Shown here one piece after another: positions 23,997 through 35,173 of a stretch of 64,000 nucleotides of DNA. The DNA is taken from contig NW_025954962.1 in assembly GCF_022376445.1 (NCBI RefSeq), forward strand, positions 434,001 to 498,000. The letters run 5' to 3'. The notes beneath the pieces were generated by a model, which saw only the letters and a program-made list of their open reading frames with translations, did no database searches and was not told the DNA's origin. The stretch comes from Fomitopsis serialis. Taxonomy: Eukaryota > Basidiomycota > Agaricomycetes > Polyporales > Fomitopsidaceae. The translations under genes and the position numbers were made by a program. Positions within the stretch are counted from its first letter, which is position 1. Every line of letters starts with the position of its first letter.

Positions 23997-26080
23997 CTAC
24001 TGAGGCACCCGTCCGTCAATGATTTTGTCCGAGGACACTGGTGGCGCAGTGTAGTTCCCATAGCAGTCGTAATAGAAGTCGACCTCCTCGATGCGTTCCT
24101 GCATGCCCTGGATAAAATCGTCGAGCAGACACAGGCCGTTCGGATCAGGCGCCTCGCAGTGAGAGATGCCAGTTAGTGGCACGGCACCATCATTCAGCAG
24201 GAAGCGAATGTACGATGCTGAGCCGGTGGCGGCGCTGGTGCTACTGACTGCGCCCGAGGATGCAGAACAGGACAGCACCTGCGCGACGAGATTGGTCGCA
24301 AACGGCGCGATGTTATGAACGCGGTATGTCTGATAACCCTTCATTCGTCTGACAAGCTGAGTGAACTAGTGGACGCACCTGATAGGCAGGAATACGATCG
24401 ATTGGAAGAGGACCGTTGGCTGCCAAAGTTGTGAAGTTCAATGCAGTGATGACTGCGCAAAAAACAGGTCAGCATCCAAAACCTTTACTGAGATAGCTCG
24501 CTCGCGCTACGACAGCTTACTGGTGGAGATCACTGTATCGTGGCTAGCGTCAACATATATGGGTTGGTCAAGAGGGAAAGTGATGTTGTTGCCGTCAAGC
24601 GTGCTATTAGTAGACGTATCAAACGTCGTAAGTGGGATCTTCGTCAGACGTGCTACAAGCTCCTGGACATAACCAATGCCCTGCGCGGCAGAGGTCGGGT
24701 TCCCAGGGCCAGAGCCGTACCAGAAATCAAGATCTGCGTGCAGGCGATTAGCTTGGTGTAGAACAGGAGAGATCTCCCGCAATCACCGAAGGAATAATCA
24801 AACCCTCTCCACTCCTCTTCAGTGAAGAGCCCACAGAATTGCGAGTAGCCGAGGGCTACTGTCTCGTAGGCGCAAAGCGATTGCATTGCATAGACATCGT
24901 GTGTGGTCAGGTTCAGGCCGGTGACATACTGTTGCAACCTCGGCACCGTGGCGTTGAGGTAACTCTGAGTCCAGTTGCCTGTGGCATAGCCGCCAAGGTC
25001 TCCTGCGACGTCGTTGACAGAGTTGGGGCAGGATGGGGATGGCGACAGCGTGCTGTTGAACCCATCGTTCTCGACGATGATTTCCTGGTGATAGGATGTT
25101 TGATAATCGGGGACGCCGAAGAATCCGGCCGCAAAGTTGAGACTATGCGAATTCTCCGTTTAACTAGGTGCGATTGCGTAGACTGGCTGAGGAGACTCAC
25201 GCGCTTTCGACCATCCTATCTAGACTCACAAAATCCTGCATGAGGTGAGTAGCTCTCTTCATATAATAAGTGGGCTCACATTCAGAGGTCGTACGGAAGA
25301 CAGGCAGGTCGGTGAATTTATTGAGCAGCTCACCATATTTGACTCGGAAGCCTACGCCAAGCTCGAAGCTACGAGTACGACGAGTCACTCAACACGCCGC
25401 CTTCCGCGCGATAAGTGCTTAAAAGTACTCACAGCTGCTCCCGGCCGAAGGGTGTCAGGACCTCAGCGCCGAGCTTGTAAGTCCAGGTGTTCAAGAACTC
25501 CAACGGGCCAGAAGCAGTGAACCCAGAGCCGGACACCGCCGCCTGGACATTGGCCGCGAACGAACTCGGTGCAGAGCCCGAAGTCGGGTAGCGAGCACCA
25601 TGACGGTGCAGTAAGTGAACCTGCTCAAGCTCACATCCCGGCGGGATCTGAGGATTGGCAGTCGCAAGTCCGAAGGCATCGCTTCCCACAGAAACCCATG
25701 GGCTGAGGTTCCCCAGGAGCGGATGACCTCGAAAGGGGTGCCTGTGCCGCTGTACGGGGTTTGGGGAGCTATCAGAGGATATATGTTGGTGTTTGCTGCT
25801 GCTACGGGTGCAGTGGCAATTGCCTCTGGTTCTGCACCAGCTATAGTGAGATGCGTGAGCAGTAGGTCAGTCGTGCGTGATACTGATGCGTACTTGGAGT
25901 AGGGCCAGAATTTCCGACTTGCGAGGCGTCCGGGAAGTACGACTGATCGGCAGTTATAGTAGCCCCAGGAGGAGGGAATACAGCCGACACGGACGATCCG
26001 GCGAACGACGAGGCAGACTGCACGGCAGCGACAGTGAGCACAAATGGCAGCGCAACGCATAGTAGGGAAGCTATCGTCAT
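23997..26080 (-). CDS. Secreted histidine acid phosphatase / phytase, copy 2 (one frame break)
   Basis: This tandem paralogue of the gene at 20,848-22,933 has matching exon layout and highly similar protein sequence. It has a signal peptide (MTIASLLCVALPFVLTVAA), RHGARYPTSG, and SHDTVI near the C-terminus. In the second exon the frame breaks at 25,709-25,711. After FEVIRSWG, the run that reads GGGGAAACC in copy 1 reads GGGGAACC here, so one A is missing on the coding strand. If real, translation ends before the active site and the gene is dead; if a consensus error, the enzyme is whole. No other lesion is visible, and intron positions are conserved. The start at 26080 gives a clean signal peptide, with a TATA-like box about 50 bp upstream. 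Confidence 0.8.
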
Positions 26081-26123
26081 CTTGGACGCTCCAGGACGTT
26101 GGACGTTCGCATGCTTATACGTG

Positions 26124-26131
26124 CTTTTATG
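26124..26131 (-). promoter_or_regulatory. TATA-like box, phytase copy 2
   Basis: CATAAAAG on the minus strand lies about 45-50 bp upstream of the start codon, matching the position of the box in copy 1. Confidence 0.45.
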
Positions 26132-26802
26132 CCTTGAGACGTTGGACACGGGGTTGTAGGCTCCCTGTGCATCTCGCCGCGTGGCAGATGGCAATTATGA
26201 GGCTTTACGGCGTCCGCTGGAAGCTGTACGGCACGAACACTACCTTCATCCTTCGTGATGAATAGCTCTGCTACTCGGCGAAGAGTACAATGAGTACATA
26301 GAACCAATCATGTCTGGTAACACCCATGGGCGAGAGATTTTGAGGAAGCCTGACACTGATGTGTCCATGACCTACTGCCGAATGAAAAGTGAATGGGGAA
26401 CCTGGAAACTATTTCCAGCCATTGCGGGGTTACTGAGCTTTCCAGAGCCATGAAAAGTATCCGATGGGCCGTGGTCAATATACACACACCGCATGGTCCC
26501 ACCGGTCGGCTTCCCAGAGCAATAATCAAGCCATGATCTCAGGGCAAAGGGTACCATAGTGACCCATCGACTAGACACTGACAGGTCTACGGCGGTGTCA
26601 CAGGTGAGTCGCGGAGTTGATATGTGCATACGGCAGCGATCTTCGGAGTGCGCGAGAATGAGACACTCGAGCTAGATCAATGTCATTTCAAGTCAATCGC
26701 GCACAGAAGTCGGGCGCGAACAGCGCGGGGGAGACGAGAGAGGTGGTCGTGTGAGCAGAGCGAGAGGGCATCGTCCGAGTCGCGGAGATGCCAGTGCACG
26801 TG
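26132..26802. other. Divergent intergenic region, phytase copy 2 / PP2C
   Basis: Nearly 900 bp in all separate two diverging start codons, and no gene is supported in it. An E-box listed separately lies toward the PP2C side. Confidence 0.4.
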
Positions 26803-26814
26803 CACGTGGGCGCG
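26803..26814. promoter_or_regulatory. CACGTGGG-type E-box upstream of phytase copy 2 and PP2C
   Basis: CACGTGGGCGCG is repeated here, followed by an ACGCGT at 26,815-26,820 (the yeast MBF core). It is about 0.72 kb upstream of phytase copy 2 and about 0.16 kb upstream of the divergent PP2C start, so its target is ambiguous. Confidence 0.35.
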
Positions 26815-26967
26815 ACGCGTTTCCCCGCGTCCGGTGTCCGATTGACGAAAGGCCGCCGGTTGCACACGCCGTATCCTCTCCTCCTCGTCGGCTGTGACGA
26901 CGAGGCTACTCTTGTGCGACAACCGCAACCGGTTCCATGCCGCGGTCGATGGGTAGGTTACACGCGC

Positions 26968-28585
26968 ATGGCTCTACGAATTACACCTCTTCTACGGCCG
27001 GCAAGGACTCCTCTCTTTCCTCGACTCGGCGGCACTGCTCGGTATCACGACTACATCCGCTTCTCGGCACCTAGTGCGTCTATCGGAAAGTAGACCAAGA
27101 GAAAGACTAATGCGACAGACTCCGCTAGATGGCACTGCCCGCATTCCTCTCAACAGTTCCAAAGCCATAGGCGTGGCGAATTCTCGGGGCGAGAGAAGGT
27201 GTGATGCACTGACATTGACAGAATGCATCCATTGAGACTTGTACTTGGCAGCTATCAAGAGGACTTCTACGCTTGCTCCGCACTTTCTCTCGACCCCGAG
27301 GAGCTCCGTCTTAGCCTCAAGAAGGCACATCACATCGACTGGGATCCCTCCGCGCTCCCGCCCTCACTCGCACGTCAGGTCCTCTTCGTCGGAATATATG
27401 ATGGCCACGGCGGCTCTACTGTCTCTCAGTTTCTTCGCCAGGAGTTGCACGGCTTGTTTGAGAATGTGCACAAGTCTCAGATCCCAGAACTATTCGATTG
27501 GACGCTTGAGCTGGGGGGTTACTTCAGGCGGTGGCGGGGCGGGGCCCTTGCACCATGGATAGACCCCAAGTCGCCCGGCGCCCAGTCAGAGCTCGATCTC
27601 GAGGCAAGGGCGACCCTCGCTTTTTTCGAGGTCAGTGTTGTCATGTTTTCAGGCCGTTTTCCGTCGCTGACACGTTACTCTGATCAGGTGGACAAGGCTC
27701 TATTTGGTGAACACGCAGCGAGGGACTGTGGTGCTACTGCATCAGTGGTTCTCTTGCAGTGTCTGGATAACCCTGTCTCTCCTTTCTTCTTGGCTCAGGA
27801 ACTCGCGCTGACTGTCGCCCACGTCGGGTCAGTGTGCCGCTTACTATTCGTGTCAGCGCTCGCTTTGACACCATAGATGAACAGAGACACTCGAGTCCTA
27901 CTGACATCAACTAAGAACGGGGACGTCATGCCCATGACCGAGAACCACCATGCCGACACCCGTGTCGAGGCCAGCCGGCTGCGCCGAATGATGGGCAGTG
28001 GACAATCCATGGACTCGTTTGGTGAAATACGGTGAATACACTTCTGCCACGAGTTTCTTTCATGTGTCCCTGATCATGGGTGTCTCAGGTGGATGGGTGC
28101 CTTAGCCAATACCCGCAGGTTAGTGCATGATTCGATGCACAATTTTCATATTGACCCACGCACGTTCTCGTGTATAGCCTGGGCGACTTGAAGTACAAGC
28201 GCTTCGGCGTGACACCGGAACCCGAGGTGCGGACCAAGCTGCTGAATGGTAAGTGTACCTGCTGTCCCCGCTCGCGTCACTGAGCTGTCGCATTCCGCCA
28301 GGCCCTGAGTATTCGCACATCACTCTACTCTCCGACGGCATCTCGTCTGTCTGCTCAGACCAAGAGATTTCTGACCTAGTCCGGGGCTGCCCGACGCCGG
28401 AGTACGCCGCAAAGCGGATTCTTCGCTACGCAGAGGACATGGGCAGCGACGACAATCTCACTGCTATCGTCGTGCCTCTTGCGGGGTGGGGTGGGATGAC
28501 TGGCGAGGACCGTACGCGGGACTTGCGACAGTATAGGCGGAAGCAGATGGAGGGTTCGGAGAGGCATAAGCCTCGGTGGATGTAA
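26968..28585 (+). CDS. Mitochondrial-type PP2C protein phosphatase
   Basis: Eight exons (26968-27073, 27129-27198, 27252-27630, 27688-27827, 27885-28031, 28089-28118, 28178-28248, 28302-28585) give 408 residues. PP2C metal and phosphate motifs are present: GVANSRGERSYQED near residue 55, IYDGHGGS, SDGISSVCSDQEI and MGSDDNLTAIVV. The first 30 residues (MALRITPLLRPARTPLF) are rich in Arg and Leu with no acidic residue, so mitochondrial import is likely. In yeast the mitochondrial PP2C enzymes (Ptc5, Ptc6/Aup1, Ptc7) act on pyruvate dehydrogenase or coenzyme Q enzymes; which one this matches is not settled. The first two exon borders were chosen to join the presequence to the conserved GVANSRGE; they are less certain than the rest. 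Confidence 0.85.
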
Positions 28586-28858
28586 CCTCTTGTCGCCCTA
28601 CTCTTCATGCCCCAACTGGCTGTGACATATTGAAGTACTGATCGTATCTCCTTCAAGCACTGTTGTAGCGGACAATCCACAATCTTCTTGGACCATTCTA
28701 GCGCATTTTTGTCTCATGTCTACCTACGTGTCAGCCTTTCTATAATACACGCACGTCGCATGCATACATTTTATCCTTCTTATCTCGTGACCAATGTTTA
28801 CTCTAGACCCGCTTTTCCAACGACACACCTCCTTGCGCACGACTAGTACTCCTTGCGA

Positions 28859-31501
28859 CTAGATCTGAGGGGAGGCGTGCCCGTCCGCGCGCATGTCCGA
28901 CCCGGCAGCCCAGACAATCTTGCCCGACTGGTCGACGATCTTCTGGATGACCTGTCCGCGCCCGAACATACCACGCCCTGATCCGCTCACCGTGCGCGCA
29001 TCGTGACCCATAGCTTCACCCAACATCGTCAATCCATATCCAAGGACACTAGACTAAGCGAGCAGAGTGGGACGTACCGCGCAGCTTCTCGACGACTTCG
29101 AGGGAGATGCCCTCCTCGAAGTACACCTCACTGTTGACGTCGCCTGCTTGTCCGCTTGCGAGCGAGTCCGGGCTCCCGGCTGATATGCAGAAGCGGGGCG
29201 CGTCGAGCGCGGCTTGGGCGGTGAATCCGCGGAGCATGTTGAGCAGCACTTGAACGTGGCCTTGCGGCTGAAGGCAAATGATTGGTTCAGTCCGATGAGA
29301 CGGTGGTCATACGAAGCGGACGGACCTGCATGAAACCACCCATGACACCGTAGCAGAGGAAGAGCTCATCGCCGCGCAGCGCCATCGCGGGGATGATTGT
29401 GTGGTATGGTCGCTTGCCTCCCTAAAACCACGACGGTCAGCACATTTCCGGCGTTGGGAACAGTACTGGACGAGGACGTACTTCCAGCGCGTTGGGGTGT
29501 CCAGGCGTCAGGTAGAAGTTGCTGCCGCGGTTCTGGAGAGTGAACCCGCAACCCTTGGGAACGGCTGTTGCAGTGAACACTCAGCACGCTGATACAGCTT
29601 TGGGAGGAGTGTGGACTCACCTCCAGTGCCGAAGCCTCCATCACGATTACCCTGTGCTCAGTTTTGAGCGCAGCCTCATGGTATAATCAGGCTCACCAGC
29701 GTAGTTACTCTGAATGTAGCTGCAGGCGTTGCCCCACTGATCCGTCACTGGGAAAGATAACGAGACTCAGTTTGATCCGTATGAAAGACCGAAGCTGGCT
29801 CACCAGAGAAGTAGACCGTGTCAGATGAGAACATTGGGTTACCCTTTCGGTAAGTAGATCAGCTTTTGTTTTTTCTTCTTGCAGATGCATTATACGTACG
29901 TGTACGACGTTATGGTTGCACTTCTCTGGATCGAACAACTGTGCTCGAGTAGCGAGATATTCCTGCGACCGCATGTCAACGCATTGGCAAAACGATGTTC
30001 GACGAAAGCTACCTTGCTGAGCATCTCTTTCACTGGGATGGAAAGGACATCTGGGTCGGTGACGTAGTGCTGGCTGTCTGTGGTGACATCTCTCAGTGAG
30101 ACGAAGAGCACGTCTTGACATAGGAACAAACGTGCCTGCGAATGCCAGACTTTTCGACCAAGTGTCAATGAACCGCTGCCTGTATGCTTTCGGTGAGCGG
30201 ACACTTACCGGAGGGATTCGACCAGTGCATGGAGATACTCGACGGAGTTGTGTTCCGTCTCGAGTAACGACTTGATCTTGCCTTGCGCCTCCATCTGCTC
30301 CAGGAGACCTAGAGCCATCAAAGCTGTGATACCTTGACCATTCGGAGGGCACTGATACAACGTTCAGTCTCTGCTTTCTAGTGATGGTCGAATACTGATG
30401 ATCCACCGAACCTCGTAAAGAGTAACTTCATTGTGGAAGTTATAGCTGATTGGCTCCACAAACGACGTCTCGTGTTTTGCGAGGTCGTCAAGTTCCATGA
30501 CACCGCCCTTGCTCTGAATGAGCTCGACGATCGCCTCGGCTACGTGACCTTTGTAGAAGCCATCCTTGCCCTTTTCAGCGAGAGCACGAAACGTTTTGGC
30601 AAGGTTAGGCAGCTTGACAATCTGTCCTGGGAGCGGTGCCTTCCCGTTCAACAGCATTTCGTCTGCATTCGGGGAGGCATTCTTGATCAGGTCCTCTGAT
30701 CGTTTCCACTGCGATGCTTTATTAAACTTCGTCCGGGAGAGTAGATCAGCCAAACTTACAGCGAAAGCGTGGATCTCGGATACGGGTACACTGCCACCCT
30801 GGTTAGGACGACTGTACCGTCAAATGTAGCCGTGCTTACCCTTCTTCAGCGAGCCTAATGGCAGGCCCCAGTGCCTCAGCCACGGAAACCTTTCCGCTGC
30901 CGAACTTCTCGATTGTATCGACCCATGCGGCGGCGGCACCTACATCGCTCGGTGAGTGTGTACCCTCCACGCAGTGGTATAGACTGACCTGGCACCGTGA
31001 CGCTGTTGAGATCGGTGACCGGGATGGCTCGCCCGGTGACGCCACGCTGCCGCATGTACTCGATGGACAACTTCGCGGGAGCGCGGCCGGAACCGTTCAT
31101 GGCTTGGACGGTCTTCTTCTCCGCATCGTAGAAGAGACAAAACGCATCGCTGCACTTTCCTACTCAGAAACGTCGCACATGCGCACATAATCTGTTTTCT
31201 CGCACCCGCCAATGCCACAGCAACTGGGCTCCGTAACGTTGAGCGCAGCAGACACAGCGACCGCCGCATCAGCTGATCGCGATCACACGCGACGCGGTCG
31301 GTCAGCACGCGTCCTTGACCAGAGCAGCCATCCTCTCTCACCAGCGTTGCCCCCCTTCCGCAGGATTTCCAGCCCGGCTTCCACCGCTAGCGGCTGCGAC
31401 GCAGCGACCATGCCCTTCGTCCCATACACCTGTGATCGCCGGCTCGCGAACCGCTGGAACACGATGTCCGGCTGATTCACTTTCGTCCAGTCGACCTTCA
31501 T
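28859..31501 (-). CDS. Gamma-glutamyltranspeptidase-like enzyme (Ntn hydrolase)
   Basis: The minus-strand gene starts at 31501 ([15 protein letters not shown]) and stops at 28859. GGT marks are [10 protein letters not shown], the [17 protein letters not shown] and SCCGIGGDAF core, MNGSGRAP, and [16 protein letters not shown]. The predicted self-cleavage site lies in FSSDTVYFS, where the Thr would be the nucleophile of the small subunit; then come [23 protein letters not shown] and [15 protein letters not shown] sequence. The nucleophile context resembles the short bacterial YwrD-type GGTs more than the secreted glutathione-degrading enzymes. There is no signal peptide, so it may be cytosolic. 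Two micro-exons (14 nt at 30136-30149, 15 nt at 29621-29635) are needed to keep the conserved [16 protein letters not shown] and NYAGFGTGAVPKG in frame. The gene converges on PP2C with 273 bp between stops. Confidence 0.88.
29621..29635 (-). other. 15-nt micro-exon of the GGT gene
   Basis: The minus-strand exon GCTTCGGCACTGGAG encodes the FGTG of NYAGFGTGAVPKG. It is flanked by AG on one side and GTGAGT on the other. Confidence 0.6.
30136..30149 (-). other. 14-nt micro-exon of the GGT gene with GC donor
   Basis: The minus-strand exon TCTGGCATTCGCAG restores [16 protein letters not shown]. The upstream intron is 59 nt (GTAAGT...AAAAG). The downstream intron is 58 nt and starts GCACGT, a non-canonical GC-AG intron. 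Confidence 0.6.
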
Positions 31502-33070
31502 TCTTGTGGCCCGTGAGCAGTGCTGGTGGCTAAGCTGCGGATGGGATGCGTTCTAGCGGCGGCAAGGTAAAGTTGTGTGGTCGAGGCGCACAGCTGGCTG
31601 CTTCCCAAGCCGGTGAGATATCCGCCCACAGATACGGCCTGTCATGGATGCTTGATCTATAGACCCACGGAGTCATTCACTCGGCCTCCCGCTTCCTTGC
31701 ATGTTGCCGGCGGCGAGTACACCTCCGCGATCTCGCGGTGCAGGGGACCTTCACTGTCAGGAGACGCTATCACCGCATGGTGACTCCTAAGTAATTGGGG
31801 GGAAAATATTGAGGAATCGTCTCGGTCTCTGCCCACAGCTACCGACAGCCGGCCCAACCACCATCGGCACCTCAAGCACCAGGGAAGCAATATTGGCTTG
31901 CGCTCCTACTTACTAATAGGAGAAGGGGTCTGAATGACACCGGGAAGTCGAATATGGACTGTATGCTTTTCTCACTTTCTTATCCTTACTCTCTATTAGG
32001 GGAGCTCAGACTGAACGGGCAAGGGTACGGGTACGGGCAAGGGCACGTCACGGGACGGTCCGGCCGCACGGCGACTGTAGGGTTAGCCACAATTAGCGTA
32101 GATGCTGCCACCGTTAACCCTAGCCTAGTTCTTCGAGCTTCTACGCCACTGCTCTTTGTTACAGACAGTATTTCGATAGTACAATCAGTATGGTTCCCAG
32201 TCACAGGCTAACAAAGAGAAAAATCATTTTGATGACAATCAACATGGCTCGTAAATAATGTACGCACGATGCACCTAATATAGCCTACTACAGCTGAACT
32301 CGAGTGCGGGAAAGTGCCAGCGCCTGCCGAAAGCGGAATATACTAATCGGGTAACATAACATTTCCGAAAGCAGAAACACGTACTCTCCTACTTAGGTAT
32401 ATGTTTTCGAAGTATTAGAGGATGTTGCGATGACGATCCAGCTGCCTCCTATCATGCTACCTAAACGGATGTACGTGCTCTATATACCTTGTCGGGACCA
32501 AAGTATTGTTCAATTACCGCTGCACAAACAGGCACAAATCCTAACGTTACGTGGCAGCCCCTACTGCTAACCCTACGGTTGCCGCGCGGCCGGACCGTCC
32601 CCGTGACCTACCCTTGCCCGTACCCGTACCCTTGCCCGTTCAGTCTGAGCTCCCCTATTGATCACCATGTGGTTCAAGTTACGCTACGACCACGGACCAC
32701 ACAGTCATCTATAGCTACCATTCCACAACACGCTTGCGATGCCTATCCATATAAATCTCTAGATCGTACACTACCACACTACCCTCGCACTGGACGCGGG
32801 TCTGGGTGGCGCGTTTGAACACCCACACTTGTACAGACATGCTGAGTTCATATGCATCTAGGTCCACACAAATTCCTCACATGTGGGGTGTCTTGGTATG
32901 AGACTAGAGTTCATCATCGCCATCATACCGACAGTCGGCCCTATACAGTATGTCTTTGATGTATCTCACTGCAATATGAACAGGGATGCGCCCGTTTGCG
33001 AACTGCAGCACTCATTAAATAAGATCTCTGGCTTAGAGGGAGGCGTGTTCGCTGCCCGTCAGCTGTGGAG
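31502..33070. other. Intergenic region hosting a MITE-like insertion
   Basis: This is the divergent promoter region between the GGT and carboxylesterase genes. Apart from the inverted-repeat element at 31,998-32,656, no gene or RNA is supported. Confidence 0.5.
31998..32656. mobile_element. MITE-like non-autonomous DNA transposon with long terminal inverted repeats
   Basis: Left and right ends are inverted copies of about 90 bp that begin AGGGGAGCTCAGACTGAACG and continue through CAAGGGTACGGGTACGGGCAAGGG, a GTCACGGG block and CGGTCCGGCCGC. They differ by only a few bases. The element is 659 bp, with an AT-richer core that has no coding capacity. Its flanks show ATT on both sides (31,995-31,997 and 32,657-32,659), a possible 3-bp target duplication; reading the element as GGGG...CCCC would instead give a TA duplication. 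The superfamily is unknown. It sits 0.5 kb from the GGT start and 0.4 kb from the esterase start. Confidence 0.7.
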
Positions 33071-35173
33071 ATGGCGCGGGCATTTTCGCTCCCCTCTTGG
33101 TTTCTGGCAGTCGCAGCGGCTTTCCTCAGCCATAGCATCATCGTGTCCGGTTGGGCAACACCACCAAACGCCACCACCGTCAACGGGACGTATGTTGGAA
33201 GCTATGTCGCGGAATACGACCAAGACTTATTCCTTGGAATGCCGTATGCACAACCTCCTATCGGGAACTTGCGGTTCGCGAACCCTCAGTCACTCAACAC
33301 GTCGTTCAACGACACTCGAGACGCGACGAGTTACAGCTCCGAGTGTGTAGGGTATGGTGTGAGTGCCATGCTATGGCTGTTATAGAGTGACGCTACTGAA
33401 CAGCGCACACGAAGACTGACCAATGGGAATATCCGATCGGCGAGGACTGCTTGTACTTGAACGTCGTCCGTCCAGCGAACTACTCAAGCTTTGGAGAGCC
33501 GCTGCCCGTCGGCGTATGGATTCATGTACGTGCCATAGGACACGCTGTGTATGCGATCAGGGCTAAGACACATGCAGGGAGGTGGTTTCTTCGAAGGCGG
33601 CTCTCCAGATAAACGTTACAACCTGTCTTTCGTCGTACAAAACAGTGTGGCCATAGGCAAACCTTTCATCGGTGTCTCATTCAACTACCGCCTTTCGGCT
33701 TGGTCAGTAGACTATCCGTGATTGAGCGATATCTGTCCTGACCGGCCGGTTAGGGGTTTCCTGGCCTCGGGTCAACTTGCCGGAGAGGGCACCACCAATA
33801 TGGCCTTGCGAGACCAGCGACTGGCGTTGCACTGGATCCAGGAAAACATCGGGGCGTTTGGCGGTGCGTCCTCAAACTCTCACTCTCCTCAGTTACAATG
33901 TATGCTCACTGTCTCCCACAGGTGACCCCTCCAAGGTCACGATATGGGGTGAGGGCTCCTCGTTATAAAACCCAAGTGGGCATGCATAGCTAAGCCATCC
34001 CTGCAGGCGAGAGTGCGGGCGCCAAGTCCGTGGGGTTCCACCTCATCGCGTTCAACGGGCGGGACGACAAGCTTTTCCGTGGCGCGATTATGGAGTCCGG
34101 GAACTCCGTCCAACCGCAGGCGATGTTCACCGCGGACTACTTCGAGGCTCCGTATCAGGCCCTGGTGGACAACGTGAACTGCACGGACGCGATCGATGTG
34201 CTTGGCTGTCTGCGCAGCGTACCCTTCGACACGCTCAACACAGCGATCAACACGACGAACGCAACGGGTTGGTTCCCCGTCATCGACGGCGACTTCGTGG
34301 CGCGACTTGCGAGTTACCAGCTCGAGGCGGGTGCATATGTGCACGTACCGATCATCTCCGGTGCGAACAGCGACGAGGGCACTGCGTTTGGTCCCGTGGG
34401 TATCAACACCACCGAAGAGTTCTTGGCTTTCATGGAGAGTGAGGACCCTCCTAAGAAGATCTGCGCAGTTTGACGATGGCTGACGCGTGCTTTTATGCAG
34501 AGGGCGCGGGTTACCCCCGCATACCGCTTGCCCCCGCTCTTGCTGAGGAGATCATCAATGTCTATCCTGATGATCCGTGTGACGGCATTCCGGGTGACTT
34601 GGGATGCACACGGCTGAATGGCACCCATGGACTAGAGTCAGTGTTCAGGCTCCGTCACTTCGATGAATACAGTTGCTGATGATTCTTGTTAGGTACCGCC
34701 GCACCTCCGCATACATAGGGGACGTGGTCTACATCGCGCCGCGCCGCCTGCAGTGCCAAACCTGGGCAGCGGGCGGCACCCCTGCGTACTGTTACCGCTT
34801 CAACACGCGCCCGAACGGCATCCCCATCGAGTCTGGCGTTACGCACTTCCAGGAGGTCGCCTTCGTCTTCGACAACACGAACGGGTACGGCTACGACGTG
34901 ACACCGGACCCGTTCGCGGGCGTGCCCGCTAGCTATTTCGCGCTCGCGAAGCTGATGAGCAACTCGTGGGCGAGCTTCATACACGACCTGGACCCGAACA
35001 GCTTCAGACGTAATGACACCGTGACGCCCCAGTGGCCGGTGTACGACAATGCCGACCCGCAGGGCTTCGTGTGGGATGCGAATGTCACGGGGCTGGCGTA
35101 TCCAGAGCCTGATACCTTCCGTGCCAGTGGGATCTCGACTATCCTTTCGTTTAATCGCGCGTTCCGCCGATGA
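33071..35173 (+). CDS. Secreted type B carboxylesterase / lipase
   Basis: The gene has several introns. The signal peptide is clear ([19 protein letters not shown]). The alpha/beta-hydrolase marks of the cholinesterase/Candida rugosa lipase family follow in order: [26 protein letters not shown], the oxyanion loop [28 protein letters not shown], and the nucleophile elbow [10 protein letters not shown]. The triad Glu is probably in [12 protein letters not shown] and the His in [12 protein letters not shown]. Many NxS/T sequons suggest glycosylation and secretion. Substrates could be plant esters or lipids; the sequence does not decide. Checked splices include 33359/ACT giving VGYG-TDQWEY and the donor before GCGAG that restores GESAG. 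I saw no frame break. Confidence 0.88.
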
